Assembly (NCBI RefSeq): GCF_002305875.1
Contig: NZ_CP022098.1
Location: 3,844,001 to 3,908,000 of the forward strand
Direction of reading: 5' to 3'
Length of the DNA stretch: 64,000 nt
Source: Cystobacter fuscus
GTDB taxonomy: Bacteria > Myxococcota > Myxococcia > Myxococcales > Myxococcaceae
Position 1 is the stretch's first letter. Each line of letters opens with the position of its first letter. This document shows positions 35,386 to 46,022 of the stretch, piece after piece. The position numbers and the translations under genes are program-made. The notes under the pieces were generated by a model. That model was not told where the DNA came from and did not search any database. It saw only the letters and a list, made by a program, of their open reading frames with translations.

Positions 35386-36339
35386 ATGAACAACGAGACG
35401 ATCAAGCGAATCAAGCAGCGTGGACAGCTTCGCTGCGGAGTCAGCCGCGGTATCTACGGCATGTCCTATCAAGAAGGACAGAGCTGGCGGGGCTTTGATG
35501 TTGATTTCGGGCGGGCCGTGGCCGCCGCGGTCGTTGGAGATGCATCTAAAATCGAGTTCATCTCACTCAAGCCAGAGGAGCGCTTCTCCTCGCTGAGGGA
35601 TGAGACCGTCGATGTGCTCTGCTGCAACGCGACCTGCACCTTCTCTCGCGATTCGGCGCAGGGAATCACCTTCGCGGCGATGACCGTCTATGACGGGGAG
35701 ACGATGCTGGTTCACCGGGATCTCGGTGTCACCAGCGTGCGGCAACTGAAGAACCCGACGGTCGCGCTTCAATCGGGAACGACCACGGACATCAATCTGC
35801 AGCGCTTCCTGCAGCAGCATGGCATCTCCTTCACCGGGCGCTACTACTCCACGCCGCAGGAGGCGCTGGACGGCTACGCGCGGCGCGAGTGCGATGCCTA
35901 TGCCCTGGATCGCGTCCCGCTGACCGGCGAGCGCCTGCGCCTGCCCAATCCCGAGGACCACATCATCGTTCCGGAGACCTTCTCCAAGGAGCCCATGGGC
36001 CCCGCGGTGAAGGCCGGTGACGGACTCTGGGAGAAGGTGGTCCGGTGGGTCATCTACCTGACCATCGAGGCCGAGGATGTGGGCGTGTCGTCCGAGAGCA
36101 TCGACGCGCAGATCGCCGGCAAGAACCCCGACGCGCTTCACCTTCTCAAGTCCGCGGACGCGGTCAGCTCTCATCTCCAGCTGGAACCGGGCTGGGCCCA
36201 CCAGGTCATCAAGCAGGTGGGCAACTACCACGAAATCTTCGAGCGTAACCTGGGAATGAAGTCCCGTCTCAAGCTCGAGCGCGGTATGAACGCGCTGTGG
36301 TCCAAAGGTGGCATTCTCTACGCTCCCCCCTTCAAGTGA
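35386..36339 (+). CDS. AapJ-like periplasmic-binding-protein homologue without a signal peptide
   Basis: 317 residues. The sequence follows AapJ, the general L-amino-acid-binding protein, nearly to the end (LRCGVSRGIYG, GFDVDFGRAVAAAV, QSGTTTDINL, GPAVKAGDGLW, QVGNYHEIFERN, ALWSKGGILYAPP). It starts directly at the mature region, and an in-frame stop at 35371-35373 rules out a longer, exported form. A cytosolic location is therefore expected. The same fold yields enzymes such as cyclohexadienyl dehydratase PheC, so it may be an enzyme or an intracellular ligand binder. It is the first gene of the glutamate-mutase operon. Confidence 0.85.
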   Translation: MNNETIKRIKQRGQLRCGVSRGIYGMSYQEGQSWRGFDVDFGRAVAAAVVGDASKIEFISLKPEERFSSLRDETVDVLCCNATCTFSRDSAQGITFAAMTVYDGETMLVHRDLGVTSVRQLKNPTVALQSGTTTDINLQRFLQQHGISFTGRYYSTPQEALDGYARRECDAYALDRVPLTGERLRLPNPEDHIIVPETFSKEPMGPAVKAGDGLWEKVVRWVIYLTIEAEDVGVSSESIDAQIAGKNPDALHLLKSADAVSSHLQLEPGWAHQVIKQVGNYHEIFERNLGMKSRLKLERGMNALWSKGGILYAPPFK

Positions 36340-36353
36340 GTCACACACACACC

Positions 36354-37265
36354 ATGGATAATCAGCAGCAGCAGCAGCAAAACAGGACGGGCGTCATTCA
36401 GCTGGTTTCGGCCATGGTGCTCTCGGGCACCATTGGAATCTTCGTCACCGAAGCCCACATGGACGCCTTCAACGTGGTGTTCTTCCGCTGCCTGTTCGGA
36501 GCCATCTGCCTGACGATCTTCTGTCTGGCCAAGGGGTTCTTCAAGCGCTCCTTCTTCACCAAGAAGACCACCGCGCTCATCGCGCTGGGCGGTGTGTGCA
36601 TCGTCTTCAACTGGGTCTTCCTGTTCAAGTCCTACGGGCTGACCTCCATCACCATGGGGACCATCCTCTACCACACGCAGCCCTTCTACGTGGTCCTGCT
36701 CGGCGTCATCCTGTTCAAGGAGCGCATCTCGGCCAACAAGATCCTTTGGATCTGCCTGGCCTTCGTCGGCATGGTGTTCGTGACCAACCTGCAGGCCTCT
36801 GATCTCAAGTCGACCTACATCGAGGGCATCCTGTACTCGCTGGCGGCCGCGGTCCTCTACGGCATCGCCACCATCGTGGCCAAGCGGCTCAAGGGCATTC
36901 CTCCCCACCTGATCGCGCTGTGCCAGATCACCCTGGGCATGTTCCTGCTCTACCCGTTCACCACGCTGCAGAACGTCCCGACCGTGGGCACGCACTGGTA
37001 CTACCTGGCCGGCCTGGGTCTGATCCACACCTGCATCATGTACATCCTGATGTACTCCTCCTACCAGAAGCTGGACACGACGAAGATCGCCGTCCTGTCC
37101 TTCATCTACCCCGCAGTGGCGCTGATCATCGACTTCGCCGTCTACGGAACCCGGCTCGCGCCGTTCCAGGGCTTGGGCGTGGTCCTGATCTTCCTGAGCA
37201 GCATCGCGGTCAACCGCAACTGGAACTTCGCCTTCATCGGTCCCAAGAAAGAGGCCCTGTCATGA
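36354..37265 (+). CDS. EamA/DMT-family transporter, probable exporter
   Basis: 303 residues from the ATG at 36354. After a Gln-rich start there are about ten transmembrane helices in two EamA halves, with the family features FFRCLFGAICL, TSITMGTILYHTQPFYVVLLG and ERISANKILW. Such carriers usually export amino acids or related metabolites. Its position inside the biosynthetic operon, coupled by ATGA to the glutamate-mutase small subunit, suggests export of the product. Confidence 0.9.
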   Translation: MDNQQQQQQNRTGVIQLVSAMVLSGTIGIFVTEAHMDAFNVVFFRCLFGAICLTIFCLAKGFFKRSFFTKKTTALIALGGVCIVFNWVFLFKSYGLTSITMGTILYHTQPFYVVLLGVILFKERISANKILWICLAFVGMVFVTNLQASDLKSTYIEGILYSLAAAVLYGIATIVAKRLKGIPPHLIALCQITLGMFLLYPFTTLQNVPTVGTHWYYLAGLGLIHTCIMYILMYSSYQKLDTTKIAVLSFIYPAVALIIDFAVYGTRLAPFQGLGVVLIFLSSIAVNRNWNFAFIGPKKEALS

Positions 37266-37789
37266 GCAACGAGATCTCGCATCTCCAGCCGAGAGGTTCT
37301 CGCGTTCCCGCGCCCAACTCCGCGAAGACGGACTCCTCGCGGGGCACGGTGATCCTCGGAGTGGCCGCGAGCGACACCCATGTGGTGGCCAACCACCTGA
37401 TCGCCCACATGCTGCGCGAGAATGGCTACACGGTGGTCAACCTCGGCGCGTGCACCCCCCTGCGCGACTTCATGGATGCCTACGCGAGCAATGAGAATGT
37501 GATCGCCATCGTCATCGGCAGCCTCAATGGGCACGCCAAGGATGACCTGCGGGGCCTGTTGGAGCTGAAGCAGGAGTACGGCGTGCGCTGCCCGGTGGTG
37601 CTCGGCGGCAACCTCTCGGTCGGCAGCCAGAAGGAGCTGGGCCTGGAGGAGTACTTCATGAAGCTGGGCGTGGACATCGTGCAGAACAGGCCGGAGCTGC
37701 TGGCCAAGCAGCTGCACCTCCTGTCGTCCGCCAATTCCAACAATACGAACAACGCCATGGCCGAGATGCGCCAGGCCTCCGGAATCTAG
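37262..37789 (+). CDS. glutamate mutase small (B12-binding, sigma) subunit
   Basis: 175 residues. The first 28 are a polar extension. The cobalamin-binding fold follows: [15 protein letters not shown], with Asp38 and the expected cobalt ligand His40, then [13 protein letters not shown] and [11 protein letters not shown]. The family motif is usually DxHxxG; here it reads DxHxxA, a departure worth noting. With the large subunit at 40198 it should interconvert L-glutamate and (2S,3S)-3-methylaspartate using adenosylcobalamin. It overlaps the transporter gene and lies 14 bases before the semialdehyde dehydrogenase. Confidence 0.88.
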   Translation: MSNEISHLQPRGSRVPAPNSAKTDSSRGTVILGVAASDTHVVANHLIAHMLRENGYTVVNLGACTPLRDFMDAYASNENVIAIVIGSLNGHAKDDLRGLLELKQEYGVRCPVVLGGNLSVGSQKELGLEEYFMKLGVDIVQNRPELLAKQLHLLSSANSNNTNNAMAEMRQASGI

Positions 37790-37803
37790 GGAGAAATCCG
37801 ACA

Positions 37804-38859
37804 ATGACGCAGAAGACGCAGCCTGTTGTGGCCATCGTGGGCGCCACTGGAGCCGTGGGTACGACCTTCCTCGAGCTGTTCGAGGAGCGCTCCTTCCAGT
37901 TCAAGGAGCTGCACCTGGTGGCCTCGCCGCGCTCGGCGGGAAAGACGATCCAGTTCCGGGGCAAGTCGTACGAGATCAAGGACCTGGAGACCTTCGACTT
38001 CACCGGCATCGACATCGCCTTCTTCTCCGCGGGCACCTCCATCAGCAAGAAGTCCGCCCGCCGCGCGGCGCAGCAGGGCGCGCTGGTCATCGACAACACC
38101 AACGCCTTCCGCATGGACGCGGACACGCCGCTGGTGGTGCCGCAGGTGAACCGGCACCAGCTGAACTCCTGGCCCACCTCGGGCATCTACGCCAACCCCA
38201 ACTGCGCCACCATCCCGGTGGTGCGCGCCCTCAAGCCGTTGGATCCGGTGTTCGGCGTCAAGAAGGTCATCATCAGCACCTACCAGGCCGCTTCGGGCCA
38301 GGGCCTCACGGGCATCGAGGAGCTGCGCGAGGGGACGCGCCAGCTGATGGCCGACGAGAAGAGCGTGCTCAAGGCTCAGCGCTTCCAGGTGCCGCTCGCC
38401 TTCAACCTCGTTCCCAACATCGACGCCATGCAGGAGACGGGCTTCACCCTGGAAGAGCAGAAGATGATCCAGGAGTCCCGGAAGATCATGGAGCGCCCGG
38501 ACCTGTACGTGAGCAGCACCGCGGTGCGCGTCCCGGTCATCAACTGCCACTCCGAGGCCGTCTACTTCGAGTGCGAGCGGCCGCTGGAGCTGCAGCGCAT
38601 GCTCGAGCTGCTGCGCGGCGGGGAAGAGCTGCAGGTCTATTACGGCCCTGGCGCGGAGAACTATCCGACGCCGCGCACGGTCCGTAACCAGAACGACGTG
38701 CACGTGGGCCGCATCCGCGTGGACGCGACCAACAAGAACGCCGGCTGGCTGTGGGTCGTCTCCGACAACCTGCGCGTGGGCGCGGCGTTGAACGCGCTCC
38801 AGATCGCCGAGGAAGTCATCGCCAACGGTCTGCTGGCCCGCAAGCCGCTCGCCGCCTAG
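37804..38859 (+). CDS. aspartate-semialdehyde dehydrogenase, pathway-dedicated copy
   Basis: 351 residues, normal length. It has the NADP-binding GATGAVG at about 14-20, the catalytic Cys in NPNCATIP, the YQAASGQG loop, and the His in [12 protein letters not shown]. The usual text around that His is GHSE, so Gly to Cys is a visible change beside the catalytic His. The enzyme reduces aspartyl-4-phosphate to the semialdehyde; here the substrate may be the 3-methyl derivative supplied by glutamate mutase. 225 bases separate it from the next gene, with a GC-rich hairpin-like stretch but no other gene. Confidence 0.9.
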   Translation: MTQKTQPVVAIVGATGAVGTTFLELFEERSFQFKELHLVASPRSAGKTIQFRGKSYEIKDLETFDFTGIDIAFFSAGTSISKKSARRAAQQGALVIDNTNAFRMDADTPLVVPQVNRHQLNSWPTSGIYANPNCATIPVVRALKPLDPVFGVKKVIISTYQAASGQGLTGIEELREGTRQLMADEKSVLKAQRFQVPLAFNLVPNIDAMQETGFTLEEQKMIQESRKIMERPDLYVSSTAVRVPVINCHSEAVYFECERPLELQRMLELLRGGEELQVYYGPGAENYPTPRTVRNQNDVHVGRIRVDATNKNAGWLWVVSDNLRVGAALNALQIAEEVIANGLLARKPLAA

Positions 38860-39084
38860 AGCACCCGGAGCGGGTCCGGAGCGAGCACTCCCCAGGGAGT
38901 GCCGCCTGGACTCCGCCTCGGCAAGTGTTGAACCCCCCTTCCAGCGGCGAAACAGTCCCCCAGGCGAGGCTCCTCCCGAAAGAGGCCTCGTCCACGGGAG
39001 ACGTCCGCCCGGCCCTCCAGGTCGGGCCCGCCGCGGGTGCAGTAGAGCGTCAAGGAATCGTCCAGGGAGAGAGCAGGAAACACC

Positions 39085-40170
39085 ATGCGGATTCAGGTCA
39101 TGAAGTTCGGAGGCTCGTCCTTCGCCAGTGATGAGCACTTCCATCGCGTCGCCAGCTACATCCAGGGGCGGGTCGCCGAGGGAAACAAGGTCGCCCTGGT
39201 CGTCAGCGGACTGCCTGGCGCCACCGAGGCCCTGCGCGCCAAGTGTCTGTCCATCAATCCCGAGCCCTCGGGCGAGACGATTGACTGCCTCATTCCGTTG
39301 GCGGACACGATCGGTGCGGCCTACTGCCGGGCGGCGCTCGAGCGCCAGCGCGTCAAGGTGACCACCCTCTATTTCTCCCAGCTCGGCCTCCTGACGGACT
39401 CGAACTACTCGCGCGCCCGGATCCAGGAGTTCGATCCCACCCCGCTGCGCACCGCGCTGGAGACCCACGACGTGGTCGTGGTGCCCGGGGGACAGGCCCG
39501 CAACGCCCAGGGCCAGCAGATGTGGATGGGCAAGAACAGCTCCGATCTGTCCGCCGTCGCCGTGGCGGCCGCGCTCGGCGTCAAGGATTGCGAAATCTAC
39601 TCCGACGTCTGCGGCGTCTACTCGTCGGACCCCAACCAGATCTCCGGCACCCAACTGGTTCCGGAGATCTCCTACGACGCCGCCATCGACATGTCGCTGA
39701 GCGGCGCGAAGGTCATCCATCACGGCTCGGTCCGCTATGCCAAGCGCCACGGTGTGGAGATCGTCTGCCGCCTGAACCAGGATGACTTCCGGGTGGGCAC
39801 GCGCATCGGGCAGAAGGGCGCCCCGGCCGTCCTCGTGCTGGATCAGCGCTCGGTCGTCCTGGAGTTCGCCGCCCAGGCCGAGCAGGAGCGCGCCGTGGCG
39901 GCACTGAGCGCCATCGAGGTGCCGTTCGTCGACATGGCGCGCCCGGGCGAGTCGCGGCTGGCGGTCACTTGCGGCTTCTTCGACGTGGAGCGGTTCCTCC
40001 GGGAGAACAATCTCCAGCCCCGGACGCTGGATCGCTACCTGGCTTCCGAGTTCCGGCGGGATGGGAGTGTGTCCCGCCACCTGCCCGAGAAGAGCACGGC
40101 GCAGGCGTTCTCCCAGCAACTGCACGACCAGCTCTACTCCCAGCGCGGTCAGATCGGAAGCGCCGCCTAG
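39085..40170 (+). CDS. aspartokinase, short form with reduced regulatory region
   Basis: 361 residues, about 50-100 shorter than standard aspartokinases. The kinase domain has KFGGSS at residues 8-13, VVSGLPGATE, the GKNSSDLSAVAVAAAL loop, and the SDVCGVYSSDPNQ segment. Some consensus positions are changed (SAMG-type motif to SGLPG, GRGGSD to GKNSSD). After about residue 250, where two ACT domains normally give lysine/threonine feedback, only about 110 divergent residues remain. This suggests a feedback-insensitive enzyme dedicated to the operon, possibly acting on 3-methylaspartate. Confidence 0.88.
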   Translation: MRIQVMKFGGSSFASDEHFHRVASYIQGRVAEGNKVALVVSGLPGATEALRAKCLSINPEPSGETIDCLIPLADTIGAAYCRAALERQRVKVTTLYFSQLGLLTDSNYSRARIQEFDPTPLRTALETHDVVVVPGGQARNAQGQQMWMGKNSSDLSAVAVAAALGVKDCEIYSDVCGVYSSDPNQISGTQLVPEISYDAAIDMSLSGAKVIHHGSVRYAKRHGVEIVCRLNQDDFRVGTRIGQKGAPAVLVLDQRSVVLEFAAQAEQERAVAALSAIEVPFVDMARPGESRLAVTCGFFDVERFLRENNLQPRTLDRYLASEFRRDGSVSRHLPEKSTAQAFSQQLHDQLYSQRGQIGSAA

Positions 40171-40197
40171 GCGCCGTCTCCCAAGGGGAGCCCCACC

Positions 40198-41577
<1,380 letters not shown>

Positions 41578-41641
41578 GTCCCCATCCGCCGTACACCGTT
41601 TCCTCATCACATCGATCTCGCATCAAAGAAGGAGAATGCCC

Positions 41642-42628
41642 ATGAAGCCTCTGGCTCTGGAAGACACCCTGTCGAAGAACATTGGCGCGAAGCTGCAGGC
41701 CATCACCTCTCCGTACGAGAAGTTCGAGGACTCGCTCGTCCAGGTGTACAAGATCTTCGCGGAGCTCCCCGCGAACGTCATCAAGGACATCATGTCCTTC
41801 GGGCGTTTCCCCGAGAGCCCCGGGGTGATGCTGCTGGAGAACATGCCGCTGGACCCGGTGCTCCCCCCGACGCCCAAGGACGGCAAGCCCGTGACGGCGC
41901 GCAACAGCTTCGTGGGCGAGGGCATCCTGCTCGGGCTGACCCAGATGCTGGGCGAGCCGGTCGGCTTCACGTCCGAGAAGTCCGGCAACCTCATCCACTA
42001 CGTGACGCCGGTGGAGTCGGGCAGCTACACCCAGTCCAATCAGGGCTCCAAGGTCTTCCTCAACTACCACAACGACTCGGTCCACGATGAGAGCGGGTAC
42101 TACCACCGCTTCAACCCGGACTACCTGATCCTCCACTGCATCCGCGCGGACAAGGAAGGCAAGGCCTACACGTACTACGCGGATGCGCGCGACATCTGCA
42201 AGGCGCTGCCGGCGGAGACGGTGGCCCTGCTGCGCCAGCCGCTGTTCCGCATGGCCGCTCCGAGCACCTTCTCGCGCGAGCGCGCCAACGGCGCCCAGGT
42301 CTGGTCGAACCTGGTGCCCATCATCTCCGGGCCGGACGCCTTCCCCGAGATCTCCATCGCCGCCAACGGCGTCAAGGGCGAGACGCCCGAGGCCGAGAAG
42401 GCCCTCGAGCAGCTGCACGCCGCCTGCCACGACGACAAGGTCCACACCAAGGTCGCCCTGCGGCCCGGCATGACGATGCTCATCAACAACCGCAAGGGTC
42501 TGCACGCGCGCGGCGTGTTCGAGCCGGGGTTCGACGGTGAGGACCGCTGGCTGCTGCGGACCTATATCCGCCGCAACATGTGGGAGATGCGTCACCGCTC
42601 CATCGGCACCCAGCGGGTGTTCGCCTAG
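41642..42628 (+). CDS. clavaminate-synthase-like Fe(II)/2-oxoglutarate amino-acid oxygenase
   Basis: 328 residues from the ATG at 41642, which lies 7 bases after AAGGAG; the ATG at 41636 is too close. Likely iron ligands are His143 and Asp145 (NYHND) and His288 (KGLHARG), with Arg306 for 2-oxoglutarate. The overall pattern (VFLNYHNDSVHDESG, NNRKGLHARGVFEPGFDGEDRWLLRTYI) is that of the family containing VioC, AsnO and free-lysine hydroxylases, so it probably hydroxylates or desaturates an amino acid. It is the last gene of the operon, followed by a good terminator. Confidence 0.88.
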   Translation: MKPLALEDTLSKNIGAKLQAITSPYEKFEDSLVQVYKIFAELPANVIKDIMSFGRFPESPGVMLLENMPLDPVLPPTPKDGKPVTARNSFVGEGILLGLTQMLGEPVGFTSEKSGNLIHYVTPVESGSYTQSNQGSKVFLNYHNDSVHDESGYYHRFNPDYLILHCIRADKEGKAYTYYADARDICKALPAETVALLRQPLFRMAAPSTFSRERANGAQVWSNLVPIISGPDAFPEISIAANGVKGETPEAEKALEQLHAACHDDKVHTKVALRPGMTMLINNRKGLHARGVFEPGFDGEDRWLLRTYIRRNMWEMRHRSIGTQRVFA

Positions 42629-42650
42629 TCGAAGCAAGGACGAGCAAGAA

Positions 42651-42700
42651 GCCCCGCTCCACCGCGTCTCTGGCGCGGTGGGCGGGGCCTTGTCGTTTCC
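42651..42700 (+). terminator. terminator after the glutamate-mutase operon
   Basis: GCCCCGCTCCACCGCG pairs with CGCGGTGGGCGGGGC (one-base bulge) across a short loop, followed by a T-rich stretch CTTGTCGTTTCC. It marks the operon end 23 bases after the oxygenase stop. Confidence 0.75.
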
Positions 42701-42742
42701 GCCCGAGCGTGGAGCCCGGGCGGTGAATGGCTTTCGCGAGGA

Positions 42743-43831
42743 CTACTCGTAGAACTTCAGGCTCCAGCCCGTGTTGCGCTCCGTGCCGCGCGTGTACGTG
42801 ATGTTGCCCCACCACTGGAAGCTGCCCGAGTACCAGTAGCGCGCGCCCCAGAAGTCGCTCGGGTACTCGTTCTTGTTCACGCCGTGGTAGGCGAGGGGGA
42901 ACGTGGGGCCGGCGGGCGGGCTCGTGTTGGGATCTCCATTGAGCAGCACGAAGGAGTGGTGGCCCACGCCCTTGGCGTACAGCGTTGGATCCCATCCGGC
43001 CATGAGGGTGTTGCCCGCCGCGCCGAAGAGGCAGCCATTGGACTTGTACCAGTCCCAGACATAGGTGGGATCTCCCCCGGCCTTGAGCCGCAGATCCGCC
43101 AGACAGTAGTTGGAGCCCCAGCTCCCATTGGCCGAGTACACGATGTGCAACTGGCCGCTCGGATCGATGAGGGGCTCGGGGCCCTCGTTGACGCGGCAGG
43201 GGGGATTGATGTCGACCTTCTCCCACGTCTCACGGGGCTGGGAGATGACGTAGCGGGCTCCCGTCACCTGCGTGGGGCTCGACATGCGCGCGAGGAAGAG
43301 CGTCTGCTCTCCGTTGGTGTCTCCCACCCAGCCGGACCAGACGAAGTACCACTGCCCCTTGTAGACGAAGGCCGTGCCGTCGATGGCCCACTTGTTGTCC
43401 GGCAGCGCCAGCGGCGCCGGGGCCGAGTAGCCCGAGCTGGGGCTCTGCGATTGAATGACATACATGCGATGCGCGGGGCCCGCGCCCGCCGTGAAGTAGA
43501 TGTAGTAGGTGCTGCCGCTCTTGATGAGCTCCGGCGCCCACACCTCGGCCCAGCCATTGGGGTTGCTGAAGACCACCTGGCGCGCGGCGCCCGACAGCCC
43601 GTCCACCGACGAGGCCGTGCGCACGTAGATGCGTCCCCCCTCCACCTCCGCGGAGATGTAGGTGCTGTCCACGCGGATGACGGTCGGGTCCGCGTTGCGG
43701 ATGGACAGGCGCGCGGCCTGCTCGCTCGTGCTCACCGACTCGTGGACGGCGGCGGGGCCCACCTCGGGGCCTCCGCACGCCAGGAAGGACAGCGCCAGTG
43801 TCACACCGGGGAAGATCTTCGACAGCCGCAT
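42743..43831 (-). CDS. GH43-like glycosidase lipoprotein
   Basis: 362 residues from the ATG at 43831. The signal ends in a lipobox LSFLAC (Cys about 19). Five-bladed propeller features of GH43 are present: RNADPTVIRVDSTYIS (first Asp), WAEVWAPELIKSGSTYYIYFTAG, WAIDGTAFV (second Asp) and NEGPEPLID (catalytic Glu). It is probably an arabinan- or xylan-type hydrolase kept at the outer membrane; exact substrate unknown. It is transcribed toward the terminator of the preceding operon. Confidence 0.82.
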   Translation of the reverse strand: MRLSKIFPGVTLALSFLACGGPEVGPAAVHESVSTSEQAARLSIRNADPTVIRVDSTYISAEVEGGRIYVRTASSVDGLSGAARQVVFSNPNGWAEVWAPELIKSGSTYYIYFTAGAGPAHRMYVIQSQSPSSGYSAPAPLALPDNKWAIDGTAFVYKGQWYFVWSGWVGDTNGEQTLFLARMSSPTQVTGARYVISQPRETWEKVDINPPCRVNEGPEPLIDPSGQLHIVYSANGSWGSNYCLADLRLKAGGDPTYVWDWYKSNGCLFGAAGNTLMAGWDPTLYAKGVGHHSFVLLNGDPNTSPPAGPTFPLAYHGVNKNEYPSDFWGARYWYSGSFQWWGNITYTRGTERNTGWSLKFYE

Positions 43832-43869
43832 GGGGGCTCCTGCACCGCGAAACGGGAATTCCTCGTGTT

Positions 43870-45045
43870 CTAATTTTTCGGGAACTTCCTGTCTATGGGC
43901 TGGCGCAGGCTCACGGTGACGCGCGTCAGCACGAGCCAGGAATAGCGCCGCTCGGGAGCCTCGAGGGGGGGCGAGTCGTAGCGCAGCAGGGAGCCCGTGG
44001 TTCCCACCGCGAGGAACTCCGTGGCCCACCAGCGCACCGCCACGGCTCCGCCGCGTGCTCCGCCGGGAGTCACGTCCGGGGCGCCCAACCCCACGCCGAG
44101 CCACTCCGCGCGGGCGGTCACCTCCACGGCGCCACCCCCCCAGGCCCCCTCCTCGCCGGCAGGAGGCCCCTCGGGCCAGTCCGTGGCCCGGGGGCGGGTG
44201 CCTCGCACCATCCACGAGGCCTCGAGGGCCGCGCCCCGGGCCCGGATCGCGGGCAGTGGTTCGCGCGGCGTCTGGGGGTTGCCATCCGTGTCGCGCGAGC
44301 GCTCCTCCCGGGCCAGGGCTCCCTCGGCCAGCAGCCGCAGGGGTCCGCTCCAGAAGAGGGCATGCGCCTCGGTCACCCACCGCGCGCCGGAGACGGGCAC
44401 CGGCCGGTAGAAGAGGAAGCCCGTGGGCGTGGTGCCACCAATTCCCGCCCGATCGAAGGCGTCCTCCACGTGCACGCCCGCGCCCATTCGCAGGCCCCAG
44501 AGGGTTCCCCCCAGCAGCCCGTCCACGCGCGCATCCAGCGAGGGCGACGTGTTGTCATTGCCCAGGGGGCTGCGCGAGCCGTTGCCCACGCGGACCCAGG
44601 CCTCCAGGGGCAGGGTCCTCGGAGACCACTGCGCCTCCAGTCCCAGATCCCGTCCGGGCCACATCGCGCGCACGGGCAGGGACAGCTCGGGGATGGGCAG
44701 GGCCTCGATGGTCACGTCCCGGGCCGAGGCGAACAGCGGCGTCTTGCCATGACCCAGCCGCAGGCGCACGGAGTCATTCGGTGTGAAGATCACGAGGGCA
44801 TCCACGATCGCGGGCTTCTCGAGCGCCCATTCGATGGTGCCCACGGCCTGGAACCAGGAAGTGGGCCGCGCGGCCATGCCCAGGCGGAAGCGCCCCAGGG
44901 CGAAGCCCTGCTCTCCCTCCACCTCGTCGGAGTACACGCGGTAGTCCAGCTCGCCCACCAGCAGGGGACGGAACCAGGAGAGCTGCGCGGCGGCCCGCGC
45001 CGGGACGAGCACCAACGCCAGCATCAACAGGGTGGCGCGCATCAT
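43870..45045 (-). CDS. outer-membrane porin-like beta-barrel protein
   Basis: 391 residues with a signal peptide (cleavage about RAAA|QL). The rest alternates amphipathic strands and short turns and ends in a strand without a terminal Phe. RLRLGHGKTPLFASAR and FRLGMAARP resemble phosphate-selective porin O/P proteins. It overlaps the stop of the upstream NHL-repeat gene by 4 bases, so the two are coupled. Substrate unknown. Confidence 0.75.
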   Translation of the reverse strand: MMRATLLMLALVLVPARAAAQLSWFRPLLVGELDYRVYSDEVEGEQGFALGRFRLGMAARPTSWFQAVGTIEWALEKPAIVDALVIFTPNDSVRLRLGHGKTPLFASARDVTIEALPIPELSLPVRAMWPGRDLGLEAQWSPRTLPLEAWVRVGNGSRSPLGNDNTSPSLDARVDGLLGGTLWGLRMGAGVHVEDAFDRAGIGGTTPTGFLFYRPVPVSGARWVTEAHALFWSGPLRLLAEGALAREERSRDTDGNPQTPREPLPAIRARGAALEASWMVRGTRPRATDWPEGPPAGEEGAWGGGAVEVTARAEWLGVGLGAPDVTPGGARGGAVAVRWWATEFLAVGTTGSLLRYDSPPLEAPERRYSWLVLTRVTVSLRQPIDRKFPKN

Positions 45046-45935
45046 TCCACCGGGATGATCCGCAGGAAGTAGGTGGCGCCGTTGGAGTCATCGCCGTCGT
45101 GGTCGGCGATGAACAGGCGCTGGTTCTCCGCGTCGTAGGCGAGTCCGCGCGGCTGCTGATAGCCACTGGCCAGCACGCTCACCTCACCGGAAGGCGCGAT
45201 GCTGAAGACCTTGCCCTCGCGGCTGCCGGTGAGCAGCGAGCCCCTCGGGCCCACCGCCAGCAGATCCGGGCTCGGCAGCGCGGCATGGGTCGTGTAGTCC
45301 TGGGGCGAGGCCAGGGGCGCGCGGTACACCTTGCCGGCGAGCTGATCGCTCACGAAGAGGGAGTCGCCCATGACCGTCACTCCCACGGGCTTCTGCAGCG
45401 CGCCGATGACTTCCTGCTCGGTGCCCTCCAGGGTGAGCCGCGCCACCGAGCCCACGTTCGCGTTGTTCACGCGCACGAAGTAGGCGACGTAGAGCTGGCC
45501 ATCCGGGGCGAGCGTCAAGCCGATGCGCCGGCGCTCGGGCTTCAGGCCGGGCACGGTGCCCGTCGTGCCATCCGGCCGGATGAAGACCACGTCCCCCGCC
45601 GTGCCTCCCCCGAAGCGCACGACGACGATCGTGCCGTCCGGCATCCGCACGAGATCCCCCAGCCCGGGGCCGTTGCCGGGAGCGGGGGGGAGCTGCGCCA
45701 CGAGGGAGATGCCCCCGGCGTCGGTCCACTTGAGCACGCGGTTGTTCTGGTCATCCGCGATGTAGAGCGTCTTCCCGGCGGCGTCCCAGAACAGCCCGTT
45801 CGGATCTCCATCCAGGGAGATGGCCTTGGGGCCGCGCTCGATGGGCGCGGAGGGATCGGGCCCCGAGGGCGTGGGGGCCGGGGGAGCGCAGGCGTACAGG
45901 GAGAGCAGGCACATCGCCAGGAAGACAGGTCGCAT
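45042..45935 (-). CDS. NHL/SMP-30-like beta-propeller lipoprotein
   Basis: 297 residues. The lipobox is LYAC (Cys about 16), followed by a Pro-rich linker. Repeats such as DPNGLFWDAAGKTLYIADDQNNRVLKW and LAVGPRGSLLTGSREGKVF are NHL/SMP-30-like propeller blades. It probably displays a binding propeller at the outer membrane with the coupled porin. An enzyme of the lactonase type is possible but no metal site is clear. Confidence 0.8.
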   Translation of the reverse strand: MRPVFLAMCLLSLYACAPPAPTPSGPDPSAPIERGPKAISLDGDPNGLFWDAAGKTLYIADDQNNRVLKWTDAGGISLVAQLPPAPGNGPGLGDLVRMPDGTIVVVRFGGGTAGDVVFIRPDGTTGTVPGLKPERRRIGLTLAPDGQLYVAYFVRVNNANVGSVARLTLEGTEQEVIGALQKPVGVTVMGDSLFVSDQLAGKVYRAPLASPQDYTTHAALPSPDLLAVGPRGSLLTGSREGKVFSIAPSGEVSVLASGYQQPRGLAYDAENQRLFIADHDGDDSNGATYFLRIIPVE

Positions 45936-46022
45936 CGCGAACCTCGGGATGGGGGATGGGAGCGCGGCACTCTAGCGGCCCGGGTTGTTCCCTTTGGTTG
46001 AAAATTGTAGAAAACGGTGACC

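Noticed and set aside
38860-39084. Attenuator or small RNA in the gap between ASD and aspartokinase
   Set aside because: Only a weak 6-bp CGAGGC/GCCTCG pairing was found, too little to support a call.
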